From Bradysia coprophila (lineage: Eukaryota; Arthropoda; Insecta; Diptera; Sciaridae), in NCBI RefSeq assembly GCF_014529535.1, contig NC_050735.1:1426001-1490000 (forward strand): a stretch of 64,000 nt of DNA, written 5' to 3'. The position numbers and the translations under genes were made by a program. This document shows positions 53,980 through 64,000 of the stretch, piece by piece; positions within the stretch are counted from its first letter, which is position 1; every line of letters begins with the position of its first letter. A model generated the notes under the pieces. It was not told the origin of the DNA. It did no database searches and saw only the letters and a program-made list of their open reading frames with translations.

Positions 53980-55713
53980 TTTGTAAACTCTTTCGATGAA
54001 TGATCTGACACTAAATGATACAAGTACCGCGATAAACCGAGTAAGTGAAAGCAAAGTTCATGTTCGATTTGTTCGTATGAGTTATCAGCTGTTTTTATTT
54101 GCAAACATTAGGAGCTCTGTACGAGCTCTACCAGGGTTGCGTTAGCTTGAATTATTATAATAGTATGACGTGTAACACGGTTCGAAACATTACATTACAT
54201 TGGTACACCACCCGATCCGAGAACCATTTGTTCAACGACTCTTATTTTGTCTCGCTACCAGGGACTACTTTTGGAAAAATGTCTTCCCACATTTCTTGAA
54301 TTTTCCTACATTTCCCTAGGCTAACGCCGACCCGAGACGAAACACCTATCCGTATCAAAAACCTTTAATGTGAAACTCTTCATCTCTCTCACGTATCGTT
54401 AAGAGTCACTTTGCGAAAACGTAGACCAATTGAAATTCAAGGTATCTCCGAATGTAGCTATTTTGATATGGATGGATTCGTTGGACTATGCTGAAAAATT
54501 TGTAGAAGAAATTTTTTCTTCAAACAATTTTACCTTAGGTGTGGACCTCTGAGAAAAATGCTTTGGGGCAAAAGTGTATTTAGGCAATGTTCTCCTCACA
54601 ACTAATCGGATAAATGTAAAATTATGGTCAAATACTAGCCTCAACAAAGTACAAAGTTAGCAGTATCGATGTGTTCGGAAAAATTCTTCTGAGTGGCGCC
54701 AGCAGCAATTTCACCTCGAAAAATTTACAATTTTCAAAAAGGTCGGTAGAATGGCTCGATCCGGATACCTGCAAACTAATGGTATCGGATGTCATCACCT
54801 AGATTAGAACCATATATAAATCGCTCAAGTATAGTGGCCGCGCAGGAAGCAATATCACTTTTTCAAAAAAAAGGCATCCCCGTGAAACTTGAGTCGCTCT
54901 AGCACATCCGTAACAAAACTAGTGCTTTGAGTCTTAGCCAAACTATTAGATATTGATTAGAGCTAACATCTTTTAAACTTTTCGCTGGTCGGCTCGGTAC
55001 AAAAAAGAAGAAGTTACATCACGAATAAGGCCATGTATCTCAAGCCGAGGGTCCAGCCGCTTTCGTAAAATCGCCTCGGCTCTCATGAATTGAAGAGTTG
55101 AATTGAAGGTTCAGAGAGCGATGCTCCTCCTAATAGGAGACTCCTATCCTATATAGTCTGCTAAAAATCGCGGAATACGAAACTCGTGTAAATTACAACC
55201 CTCGCAAACTTCACTCTCCAATTTTCTTCTTTATAAGTATTTTTAGTAAGTAATTATCAAAAGGAAAGAAATAATTCATTTGGGAATGCAATTGAACCTG
55301 TGCTTCTCTTGACAACGGGTAAACAATCGGAAACCTCGTCAAGATTTTTTTTTTTAAGTTTAGGGTAAAGTTTGCGTCACAAAGTGGCATGGCAGATAAT
55401 TCGGTTTTTTACCGTTTGACTTTCTTTTTTTAGGACACATTTTTCCCTATTTTAAGAATTTTATGGAAATTTAGGAATTAAATTTTTAAGAATTTAAGAA
55501 TTGAAATTCCTAATAAAGCTTTGCCTGATGATATGCCTGTGGGATCTCAGTCTATAATTATATCGTCGCAAACACTTCACCGGGTTTTCCCCCGTTCACT
55601 ACTTAAGTACCACTCGGATTAAATTTTTGAAAATCGTTCTCATTTATTGACAGTCTGCACTGCACGACATTTGGCTGAAAGTACTAATTTTAATCAACAA
55701 AATTTCTTCTTTT
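53980..55713. other. spacer between the acetyltransferase and RBFA
   Basis: It should hold the acetyltransferase promoter and RBFA 3' UTR. A fragment of the 47601 repeat is near 54274. No further exon is recognised. Confidence 0.5.
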
Positions 55714-56866
55714 TCACTTTTTCTCAATTTCAAAATCGTCGTCGTACGTATCCTGTTCTTCGGACAGATCGGCAGCATCGTCCTCATCAAAATCATCATT
55801 CTCCGTAGCTGGACGTGGTCTCCTCTCTTTTCTATTTCGTGTTCTGCGCTGACTCAAAAATGCTTGAAATTCTTCTTCGCGTAGTCGGACAATGGTATCT
55901 CTCCCTGGATTTAGGAAATTTGATTTTCGATAAAATAGGAAAAATTTAGGGAAAATATTCCGTTGTACTCACTTTCTTCTCCGGCAGGTGCATACTTTTC
56001 CTGCAAACTGGTCGGCAGTACCGTTTCATACTTTTCCCAGGCTTGTTTCGCCTTTGACATGTTGTGTTTGATGCGATTCATAATTTCTGCATGATTCAGT
56101 CCCAAAATGGTGTGCGTCATCTCGGGAAGCTCGTTGTCAAATGGAATAGTATTGCCCGACAGGTCATTCCTAATCATTTGCGATGGTGTAGATGGCACAT
56201 AATCATCGCCAAAGTCAGCCACTTTCAGCAGCATATCCACTTCAACACTTTTCGCATAGAATCTGTCTTTGACAAACTTAATCATTGGCACCTCGCCCAT
56301 CAACCTCAATGTACTCAAATTATATCGCAACATGCCCGTCGATTTGGACAGCATAGCCTCCAGTCGTTCGTCAGTTCCGTCCCCTCTGGCCAACCAATAG
56401 ACATTGACCAATTTGAAGTCTGTTGTGATGTTGACTCGAGATATTTCTAAGGCATATCCGGTGAATGTGCTATCTGTGGCCATATAATCGGTAATGTGTC
56501 GCATAAACAACTTGTTTAATACATGTACTCTACGTTGAGAAGATTTTCCATGCGACGTCGGATTGCTGAGTGACTCTATCGACGGTAGTTTCGGTACGTC
56601 GTCGTCTATTTTCCAGTTTTTCTTACTCTTCTTTTTGCCAGTTAAAAGTTTGTTCAATGTTCTAATCTGGCGTCCCATTACGAAACCTTTGCTGCTTGCA
56701 TTTCGCACAAACACCAGATTGGTAGGTTGCCGTACCACTTGGTTAACAGTTGGAGCATCTAAACAACATTAAAAAACAAAGAAACTGTATTTGGTTGTAA
56801 TCGAATTGTGAGTTCAAATAAGTTACTTAAACCTGCACGACTCAGTCGTAACAGTCGATGCATCAT
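55714..56866 (-). CDS. mitochondrial ribosome-binding factor A
   Basis: In transcript order the exons are 56866-56833, 56758-55973 and 55904-55714: 1011 nt, 336 residues. The start MMHRLLRLSRA looks like a mitochondrial targeting sequence. The RbfA domain covers about residues 87-180 (RRVHVLNKLFMRHITDYM, ALEISRVNITTDFKLVNVYW, MLRYNLSTLRLMGEVPMIKF). The C-terminus is acidic (ENDDFDEDDAADLSEEQD). RbfA proteins help mature the small ribosomal subunit; in animals this acts on the mitoribosome and 12S rRNA. The first exon was chosen because its phase joins exon two without a stop and supplies an ATG. Confidence 0.88.
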
Positions 56867-57930
56867 ATCATATTAAATCCAGAAACTATCGACAAAATAT
56901 AAAAAACTTGTTTATCCTAAAAGAGTAATTCTCTGTGTTTTGAAAGGTTAGGCGAAACGTCTTGAATGTCGTGTTGAGAGTGGAGTTGGAGTATGTTCAA
57001 TGTTACTATTCTTCATCGCTGATATAGATCACTTTGACGGGGAAACTTGGGTTCCGTGTGTTTTTGCGGATGCATTATCTGAAGTGGTTTTAATATTATT
57101 TGGATGATAACTACGTTTGAATTAAACCATAGCTACCTGAGAGACTAGGCCATACCTAATAGGTAGGTTAGGTCCCTTGACTGACTGATTTTCTCAATCA
57201 ATTTTTGTGATCGTAACCCTAAATATAAGTAACTTGACAGTTGCGTGTATAAAACCCCAACTTACGAATTCTTAAAGTTACGAAAATACGAGAATCTGCA
57301 CGCTGACTTATTCACGCAGTAAGTATGCCTAAAATTTGAATTTTAAGTGAACGATTCGATGAAAAAATGAACCAAAAAATACATTTTAACGCTTCCCTGT
57401 ATGAAAATGACGCTACGTTAAAAAGACCTCCGCATCCGCACTTTTCATTTTGAATTTCGATCGCACTTACGGCGTGAATTTTCTCCTACAAACATAGTTT
57501 GAATAAATGTTTGAAAATTGGTTGTGTTTTAAACTCAAAAGTGAAAACTTCAACCCGTCCGTGTTAGACCATCTTGGAACCTACCCTCAGGAATTTCACT
57601 CCTCATCGATTAAAAAAAGTTTTTGGAAATCCGTTGGGGATTGCTCAAGTTATCAAGCGACGAAACAAAAATTCTTTTGGGAATATCTTTCAGCTCACCG
57701 GTCCGTTATAGTACATTTTTGAACGTAACCTAAGGAATTTTATTTCCCCTAATTTTTTTTTTTTTTGGAAATCCGTAGAGAATTACTATTTTTTTACCAC
57801 AACATAAATTTCAATTAACTTATTTCCTCAAGCAATCTTACTATTTTTTTTATCGTGTTATCAAGGAAAAGTGTGACGAAGATTTTCATATATTTAAGGT
57901 TTTTGATCATACATTCATGTATTTTGAATA

Positions 57931-57954
57931 AGTAGTAGTAGTAGTAGTAGTAGT
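57931..57954. repeat. AGT microsatellite
   Basis: Eight AGT units follow each other. Confidence 0.95.
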
Positions 57955-58073
57955 AAATATTGTGTAACAAACATTTTAGAGTGTTTATCATCCGTAAGAC
58001 CCATGACTAGTCAAGGGAATAATCAATAAAATTGGTTGGGACCGCTAGGACGGACGATTTAAAACTTTGCTAT

Positions 58074-58141
58074 CTTGCGGCCAGAAAACGACTCATTACC
58101 GTCTTGCTCAAAACCAGTTTTTCGCATTTTCTGGCCGCAAG
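58074..58141. repeat. perfect 15-bp inverted repeat
   Basis: CTTGCGGCCAGAAAA (58074-58088) returns inverted at 58127-58141 with a 38-nt loop. Confidence 0.8.
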
Positions 58142-58386
58142 ACAACAATGTACCGTACTGACTTGCTGTGAAATTTTTTGTTTCGACGTATGGGATGCAT
58201 TCCTCGCCTTCGGCTCGACATACAACGCTTCCCACACGCTTCAACAAAAAATGTTTTAGCAAGTCAATAATGTTTTATTTGAGTTCTGATTAGCATAACC
58301 GTCATCATGTCACCTTTCCAGTAAGACTGTATGACTCATAATCTTGCTGAAAATAACATGCTTGCTTGCTTGCTCACCCAGATACC

Positions 58387-58579
58387 AGATTTGTTCCAAG
58401 GCCATATGAACTGTCAAATTTCATCCACAGAACCATAACCTCATTAATATTTCTGTGTAAATCTCGTAGGCGACGTTGCTCGATTTGTATGAAATTTCAC
58501 GTAAGCGACGTTGCTGTGGATGAAATTGTCGTTTTTCGGGCTGTCTAAGTTCGTGTTTACAGTTACTTGGAACAAACCT
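58387..58579. mobile_element. MITE-like nested inverted repeat
   Basis: Outer arms AGATTTGTTCCAAG (58387-58400) and its near inverse (58566-58579), and inner arms AATTTCATCCACAG near 58417 and inverse near 58514. A GCGACGTTGCT direct repeat lies within. No target duplication is seen. Confidence 0.6.
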
Positions 58580-59338
58580 ATTAAATAAATAACAAAAGTG
58601 AACACACTTGAATAAACAAAATTTAAAGATGAAAAAAGCACCCTACTAACGCTCGGTTCATATAAATAAATATAATGTCGATTTGAACTTCATCATCGCT
58701 CGCCGCGTCAAACTTTCATCTTGTAACCCATCACATATTAAATTAAGTGCCGATATATCGCAACCATTTTCAAAAAGAATTGAATTGATTAAAGATTTTG
58801 GTAAATAAAATTTAATGTTAACATAAACAAATGAAATTTGTTGAATTTATTTCGAAAATTACAAAATTTATCTACATTGACGAATAGTGGGATAAGATTT
58901 CGCCACAATTTTTTTTTTTGTTCATGTGGCAGTTTTTGGTGTTTTTGATTAGTGTGCAAATAAAATTCTTGATGGCACAGCTGATTGTATAAGAATATCG
59001 TCAAAAAAGAAATTTGGAAATATTGCATTCGCATTGAAAATAAAGTCAATTTTAATTCATTTTTCAGCCAAAAATAGTTGAAAATTCAATGAAAACATGA
59101 ACATAGTTGCTGCTATCGGACAACACCAATAAATGTTGACAGCCATTGGGTGATGGTCACTGAAGAAAAAAGTCATCATTCGAAAAGCCGTACAAATCGA
59201 CATTTCTACTAAGAGGAGAGAATTAACTATTTTTTTGTGAAAATTTACTGTGTTTTTTTGTTCGATTATCATCGCATAATCGTCATAAAGTGTTTTCTTA
59301 TTAATTTTCGTCAATATTGAATTGTAAAAGTGGGCAAA

Positions 59339-59380
59339 ATGACGCAAACATTGCCGATTCGTTTTCAGGAGCATATGCAG
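59339..59380 (+). CDS. Chc: first coding exon of clathrin heavy chain (partial)
   Basis: ATG opens a 14-codon exon, MTQTLPIRFQEHMQ, ending at a GT donor (59381). Clathrin heavy chains begin MTQ/MAQ-LPIRFQEHLQL, with the highly conserved LPIRFQEH, which is almost diagnostic. The rest of the gene would follow on the plus strand. I find none of its long, conserved exons in the remaining 4.6 kb, so intron one must continue past the window end. Clathrin heavy chain forms the triskelion legs of coated vesicles. Confidence 0.85.
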
Positions 59381-61278
59381 GTAAAATTTCTTTTTTTTTC
59401 TTCTTTCGATTTCTCATCCATTTATAATATAAACGTCATGATGTTCATACAATAATATAACTTCGACGCCCCTTTTTTATATCAAAAAAATGTGATCTGA
59501 AAATGCATTTGATCAAACCAGGATTGAAATATCCAAAATTTAAACAAAAGAATGGGGAAAAAATAAATAACACACAAGAGATTCGGTTATTGCGCTATGA
59601 GTCACACTCATTTCTTTCAAACAGGAATTTCTTAAGTTCGCTGTTAATCAAGTGAATTTGTTGATTTTGTTGAAATGTTTTATCATCTTGTATGAATGAA
59701 TGTATTGGTGTGATGTATTTTGTTTTTTTCATTGTCTTCATTTCGTCTACATATTTGTCTGGGGTAGCTAAAAATGATAGGCCTCTATGCGGATTCAGAG
59801 AATTTATTTTGTTTCGCTTTTTTGTGTGAAAATGAATTGGGGCGAATGTGCGATAAAATTGAATGACACAAATGTCATTTTGAAATTGCGCATAATCCGG
59901 TCTTTTACATTGTGAACTGATTATTGCTATTTCTTTTCATATTGTGGAACACCAGTTAATGCCGAACTAAATTTTAAATAATAAACAAGAAAATGTAAAA
60001 AAAATATTTAAATGATAAAAATCCGCCCAAAAATTTACAGTCGGACTCTGATTTTTAATTAAAAATTTTATTCTGCATTCCAAAGTATGCGTGGGAGATT
60101 ATTATCGATCTTTCGAATGTCATTCCCGTTTTTCTTTTCTTTTATTTTTTTTTGTAAATTTATTCAAAGGATGTGAACATCCTTTCCGGCGCTAGAATTA
60201 TCGTAAAGTTTACAATAACAACCATTTGGAAATGTTGATGAAATTGTAGATTGTTTCGAAAATGAAACATTAAAAAGTTCAGACTCTTTGTAGGTCATCA
60301 TTGATTAGTCTAAACATGTGCTCAGTTCGAATCAATAATGTGAAATATAGCATTTAAGGTTGTAGGGGTGGTGTAATTACATCACTTTTTTGTTTGCGTA
60401 GATGATATCCACACTTATCGTGTCGTATACAATATCAATCAGTACATTCGTTTGCTAGAAATACAATACAATTCGAACCAGTGCCTAATATTGAGAAATG
60501 TTTAATGTGGCGAAATTTTTAGTCAAACTTGGTGAAATTTAGTGAAATATCTCTACATACTAGGCCCTGGTTCGGACTGAACTTTGGTTTATGGAATTGG
60601 GGGTGTCTCAGCAACAGTTACTGAAACATGAAAACACGTAAACGCATTGGATCAGCTGCAAAACAACTGGAGCTGAAATTTCACTGCCTCTGACTGTAAT
60701 TTAATAAATTTTTTAAAAAGAATTTTATGGACTTTTCAAGAATTAAATTCCGGGAAATATGACCCAACACGGCTTATTTTGTCGTCATTACCGATAACAG
60801 ATGTCTTTTATCAGCCAGCATGTTTGTCGTTGATAATATTGATGAATAAATGGCACAGCTGTTTATGAAAGGATAACATTAGAAGGTTAAAGGTTAAATT
60901 TTTGGAATTCTGAGTTTTTCGTTTGGGAAAATTAAAAGAAGTTACATGTTCAACAATTACAATACAATCGACGTTATTCATTCCACATGCGATTTACACT
61001 TTATAATACTTGTGATATTTGGTCTTTATTCACCTTTTAAATGAAACGAATCAGAAAAATACGGTTGAAAATATTGCTTGCAAATCAGCAAAATGTTCAT
61101 ATTTGTAGTATATTTTAGGAAAAACTCGGAAAATTCATATGAAGATCGGAAAACTGGAAAATCCCTAGCATGCTAAACAATACTCGAGACCAATACCTTC
61201 AATTTGAGCTATCACACGCCACTCTCTGACGCACACAACTCCGTAAATCATGCAAAAAGCATTTATCTGTATACAGAA
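59381..61278. other. clathrin first intron, proximal part
   Basis: It is AT-rich intron sequence. It contains an ACTAGGCCCTGG end near 60560 after degenerate AAATTT-type repeats. No exon is seen. Confidence 0.5.
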
Positions 61279-62257
61279 AATAATCCACGAAAATCGGTGG
61301 AAAATTGCATTTAGAATCGCACCGAAGAAAGTTAAAAAATCGTTTTTTTTTAATTGTGTAGAATCAAAGGCTCTATACCAGGCAAAAGTTGACCGATTTT
61401 TAAACGCTGGATTCGTTCCTTACATCCGCCGTTTATACAATGACAACAAATGAATGAGGGTGATATGGATTTTTATTGTGCGCGAAATTTTTGAAAACGC
61501 AAATGATTTTTGTGGAATTTTTATTTTTTTTAAGGTATTTAAGGTTTTAGGTATTTAGGGTGATCAAATATATATCACTCTAAATACCTAACACCTGAAA
61601 TACCTTAAAAAAATAAAAATAAAAAAAATTCCACAAAAATCATTTGCGTTTTCAAAAATTTCGCGCACAATAAAAATCCATATCACCCTCATTCATTTGT
61701 TGTCATTGTATAAACGGCGGATGTAAGGAACGAATCCGACGTTTAAAAATCGGTCAACTTTTGCCTGGTATAGAGCCTTTGATTCTACACAATTAAAAAA
61801 AAACGATTTTTTAACTTTCTTCGGTGCGATTCTAAATGCAATTTTCCACCGATTTTCGTGGATTATCATCGTGGAAATCATTTGCGTTTTCAAAAATTTC
61901 GCGCACAATAAAAATCCATATCACCCTCATTCATTTGTTGTCATTGTATAAACGGCGGATGTAAGGAACGAATCCGACGTTTAAAAATCGGTCAACTTTT
62001 GCCTGGTATAGAGCCTTTGATTCTACACAATTAAAAAAAAACGATTTTTTAACTTTCTTCGGTGCGATTCTAAATGCAATTTTCCACCGATTTTCGTGGA
62101 TTATCATCGTGGAAATCATTTGCGTTTTCAAAAATTTCGCGCACAATAAAAATCCATATCACCCTCATTCATTTGTTGTCATTGTATAAACGGCGGATGT
62201 AAGGAACGAATCCGACGTTTAAAAATCGGTCAACTTTTGCCTGGTATAGAGCCTTTG
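61279..62257. repeat. 588-bp palindrome fused to a 238-bp tandem array
   Basis: A plus-oriented unit (from 61279) meets an inverted unit (to 61866) around a centre near 61572 with a very short spacer; the arms, about 285 bp, are nearly identical. The inverted unit then repeats with an exact 238-bp period: copies begin near 61640, 61878 and 62116, the last ending at 62257. The two complete inverted copies appear identical; the plus copy differs at a few bases. Each unit leaves a 57-71 codon frame (containing ALYQAKVDRFLN) open, but it lacks any family resemblance. Foldback-type transposon, young satellite or hairpin-RNA locus are all possible. Confidence 0.85.
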
Positions 62258-64000
62258 GTAGAATGAAACGTAGAACATTATTTGTGAACATAGTTTGACT
62301 CCAAAAATTTCCGTTCAAAAAATATTTAACTTTAAACTTAAAAATAAGAGTCAACTTTCGAGAAGAACTGAAAACTCTCTAGGAAAATTGGAAAATCGCG
62401 GAAAATTTTTCAGGCCACAATAAACTTTGGACTTTTACCTTTCATTTGAGCTATAACTAGGTATCCTACGTACCACTCAGCCGGAGAAATCACTCGACAA
62501 AGTCACCTATGCACTTGAACTTCAAAGAGACGAGGCGGAGCCGAGAGCGGCCGAAAATTTTGTCTCTTCTTGTTGCCCCCAACAATCTCCAATCACTCGA
62601 TTGGCCCAACCCGATCGGTAAACGTTCTGTCCTTACCGACTCGACTAACATACGTAAATGTCTTAACGTTGGTAATGCATGTGGAATGAATAAGTTCGAT
62701 TGGATTGTAATTGTTACTTCTTATATAATTCCGAGACTATAATGCAATTGTTGGCTTGTCTGCAGTTTGGATGGTTGTTGTTTTAAGAGTTGAACTTCAT
62801 GTCACTTAAAGATTTTCAGATTTATCAGGGTGGATCTCTAACATGATTCTGAAACAGAGATCTGATGATCCATTGCTTCCTTTAAAAACTTCTTAAGGAC
62901 AACAACGTATCCCCTCATTACTAATGAGTCATTAGACGACACACCACAGACATGTTTTTGTTGATAGAATGCTATTTTCAAGCGATCTATTTTTCACGTA
63001 CTTTAAAAAGGTCTATTCCAAGCCCAAACCAAAAAATATCACTCTTCGCATTAGTGAATTACGTTCTCAACGCTTCGTTCCACTCGTCTGAACACATTCT
63101 CCATTCATATATTACGTTCTTTTCGGTTGTAGTTTTCCTATCAGCAAATTAAAACGTTAAGCAACAGCCTTTACCCTTTTCGTTTTCATCGACTTTCATT
63201 CGTATGGCTCAACCGCGTCTTACGTACATCAGTTGAACATTTTCAATTTGTAATCTTCTCCAGCTGAATAGAATCGGATCCAACGTTTTAGTTGTGATGA
63301 TAAGCAATAAATTAGTCAAAATTGGAACGACTAAATCAGTCAAGACGGTGCATATGATATGCTGCTCTTGATAGTATCATGCTAGTTATAATAATACATT
63401 GCATTAGCAAATGATCAATTGACTATAATTGAGTTGAATTGAGAGTAAGAGTGTGATCATAAAAATAGAATTGGTAAAAGGTAAATAACACTTCGTTATG
63501 CATTGCAGCTAGAAAAAGACCTCGACTCTATTTAGTGAGAAAATCAACGGAATGTTGTATGCATCTCCATCACATTGTTGATGATGGGGGTCATTCATAA
63601 ATAACGCTGGTCCATCGTTTGCAGTTTTATATCGCTGCTATGAGGTTTGAGTCTGAGTAAATTAAAACTGTTGTTCAAAAGCGAACTCTTGTTTATTTGC
63701 TTAGACATATCACTAACAGCTTTTTACGACCAATACCAAGTTCAGTCTACTCCGTGACTACCGAACCACGACTCGCAGTATGCAAATTAAGTTGGATGTT
63801 TAATTGATATCTCAACCTAAATGTAGGCTCAATTTATGCAGATAATATTCGGGTTCCATCATACGAGTCATTTAATGCGCGACCACCAGACATACTGTAA
63901 TTACCCAAATAATGAAGGGAACTTTATGACGTTACCAATGTGATTTTATCGCTAGACAAATTCCGTTTGGAATTGTTTGACACGTGAATCAAACTGGGAT
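62258..64000. other. clathrin first intron, distal part
   Basis: No exon or repeat family is recognised apart from a GAGGCGGAGCCGA core at 62532-62544. Open frames here have no support. Confidence 0.45.

Larger units (their letters stand above)
56867..59338. other. divergent spacer between RBFA and clathrin heavy chain
   Basis: Both genes read away from it. It holds a microsatellite and two inverted repeats (listed). The clathrin 5' UTR should end at 59338. No other exon is recognised. Confidence 0.5.

Noticed and set aside
58359-58374. GCTT tetranucleotide run as a microsatellite
   Set aside because: Only about three units are present, too few to call.
61693-62354. Repeated 57-71 codon frames containing ALYQAKVDRFLN as a protein family
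   Set aside because: The frames simply repeat with the 238-bp unit and its inverse. Identity at the DNA level explains their openness, and the third copy breaks off into unrelated sequence.

Overview
The window looks like nuclear DNA of a true fly (Diptera). The coding exons are short, bounded by canonical GT/AG sites, separated mostly by 60-70 bp introns, and set in AT-rich spacer full of small inverted-repeat elements. A full Sex-lethal gene with both RNA-binding domains, an Rh1-like opsin and a pygopus gene all read as dipteran. A lower dipteran, perhaps a fungus gnat (Sciaridae), is my guess only. I saw no tRNA, rRNA, CRISPR array, retrovirus-like element or bacterial operon.

Layout. 0.4-1.4 kb (+): 3' end of a Cab45/SDF4-type EF-hand protein. 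1.6-6.6 kb: spacer with twin hairpins and two small transposons. 6.7-13.2 kb (-): Sex-lethal, seven coding exons, 295 codons. 13.2-16.9 kb: spacer dominated by DNA transposons, including a 1.4 kb hAT-like element. 16.9-21.35 kb (+): Cullin-5, thirteen exons, 774 codons. 21.4-25.7 kb: repeats and one strong hairpin. 25.7 kb (+): a 64-residue secreted peptide. 26.3-32.8 kb (-): an ABCH transporter, twelve exons, 768 codons. 32.8-42.0 kb: a 9 kb stretch without recognisable genes. 42.05-43.66 kb (+): opsin, eight exons, with a recognisable rhodopsin-type promoter. 44.35-45.96 kb (+): secreted C-type-lectin-like protein. 48.8-50.8 kb (-): pygopus. 52.3-53.1 kb (+): ANKRD49. 53.4-54.0 kb (-): an intronless GNAT acetyltransferase. 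55.7-56.9 kb (-): mitochondrial ribosome-binding factor A. 59.34 kb (+): the 14-codon first coding exon of clathrin heavy chain, whose first intron runs off the window and holds a large palindrome with tandem copies.

The genes are unrelated housekeeping, signalling and sensory genes and do not form a cluster with a common job. Exon models were assembled by reading splice sites and checking that phases and total lengths close. All complete models give uninterrupted reading frames.

The most unusual material is non-coding. A family of 144-173 bp transposons (called F1 here) is flanked by perfect 8-bp target duplications and carries four alternating copies of one 12-bp motif. Two 144-bp copies differ by the same base at all four motif copies. 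The palindromic tandem array in the clathrin intron could form a long double-stranded RNA.
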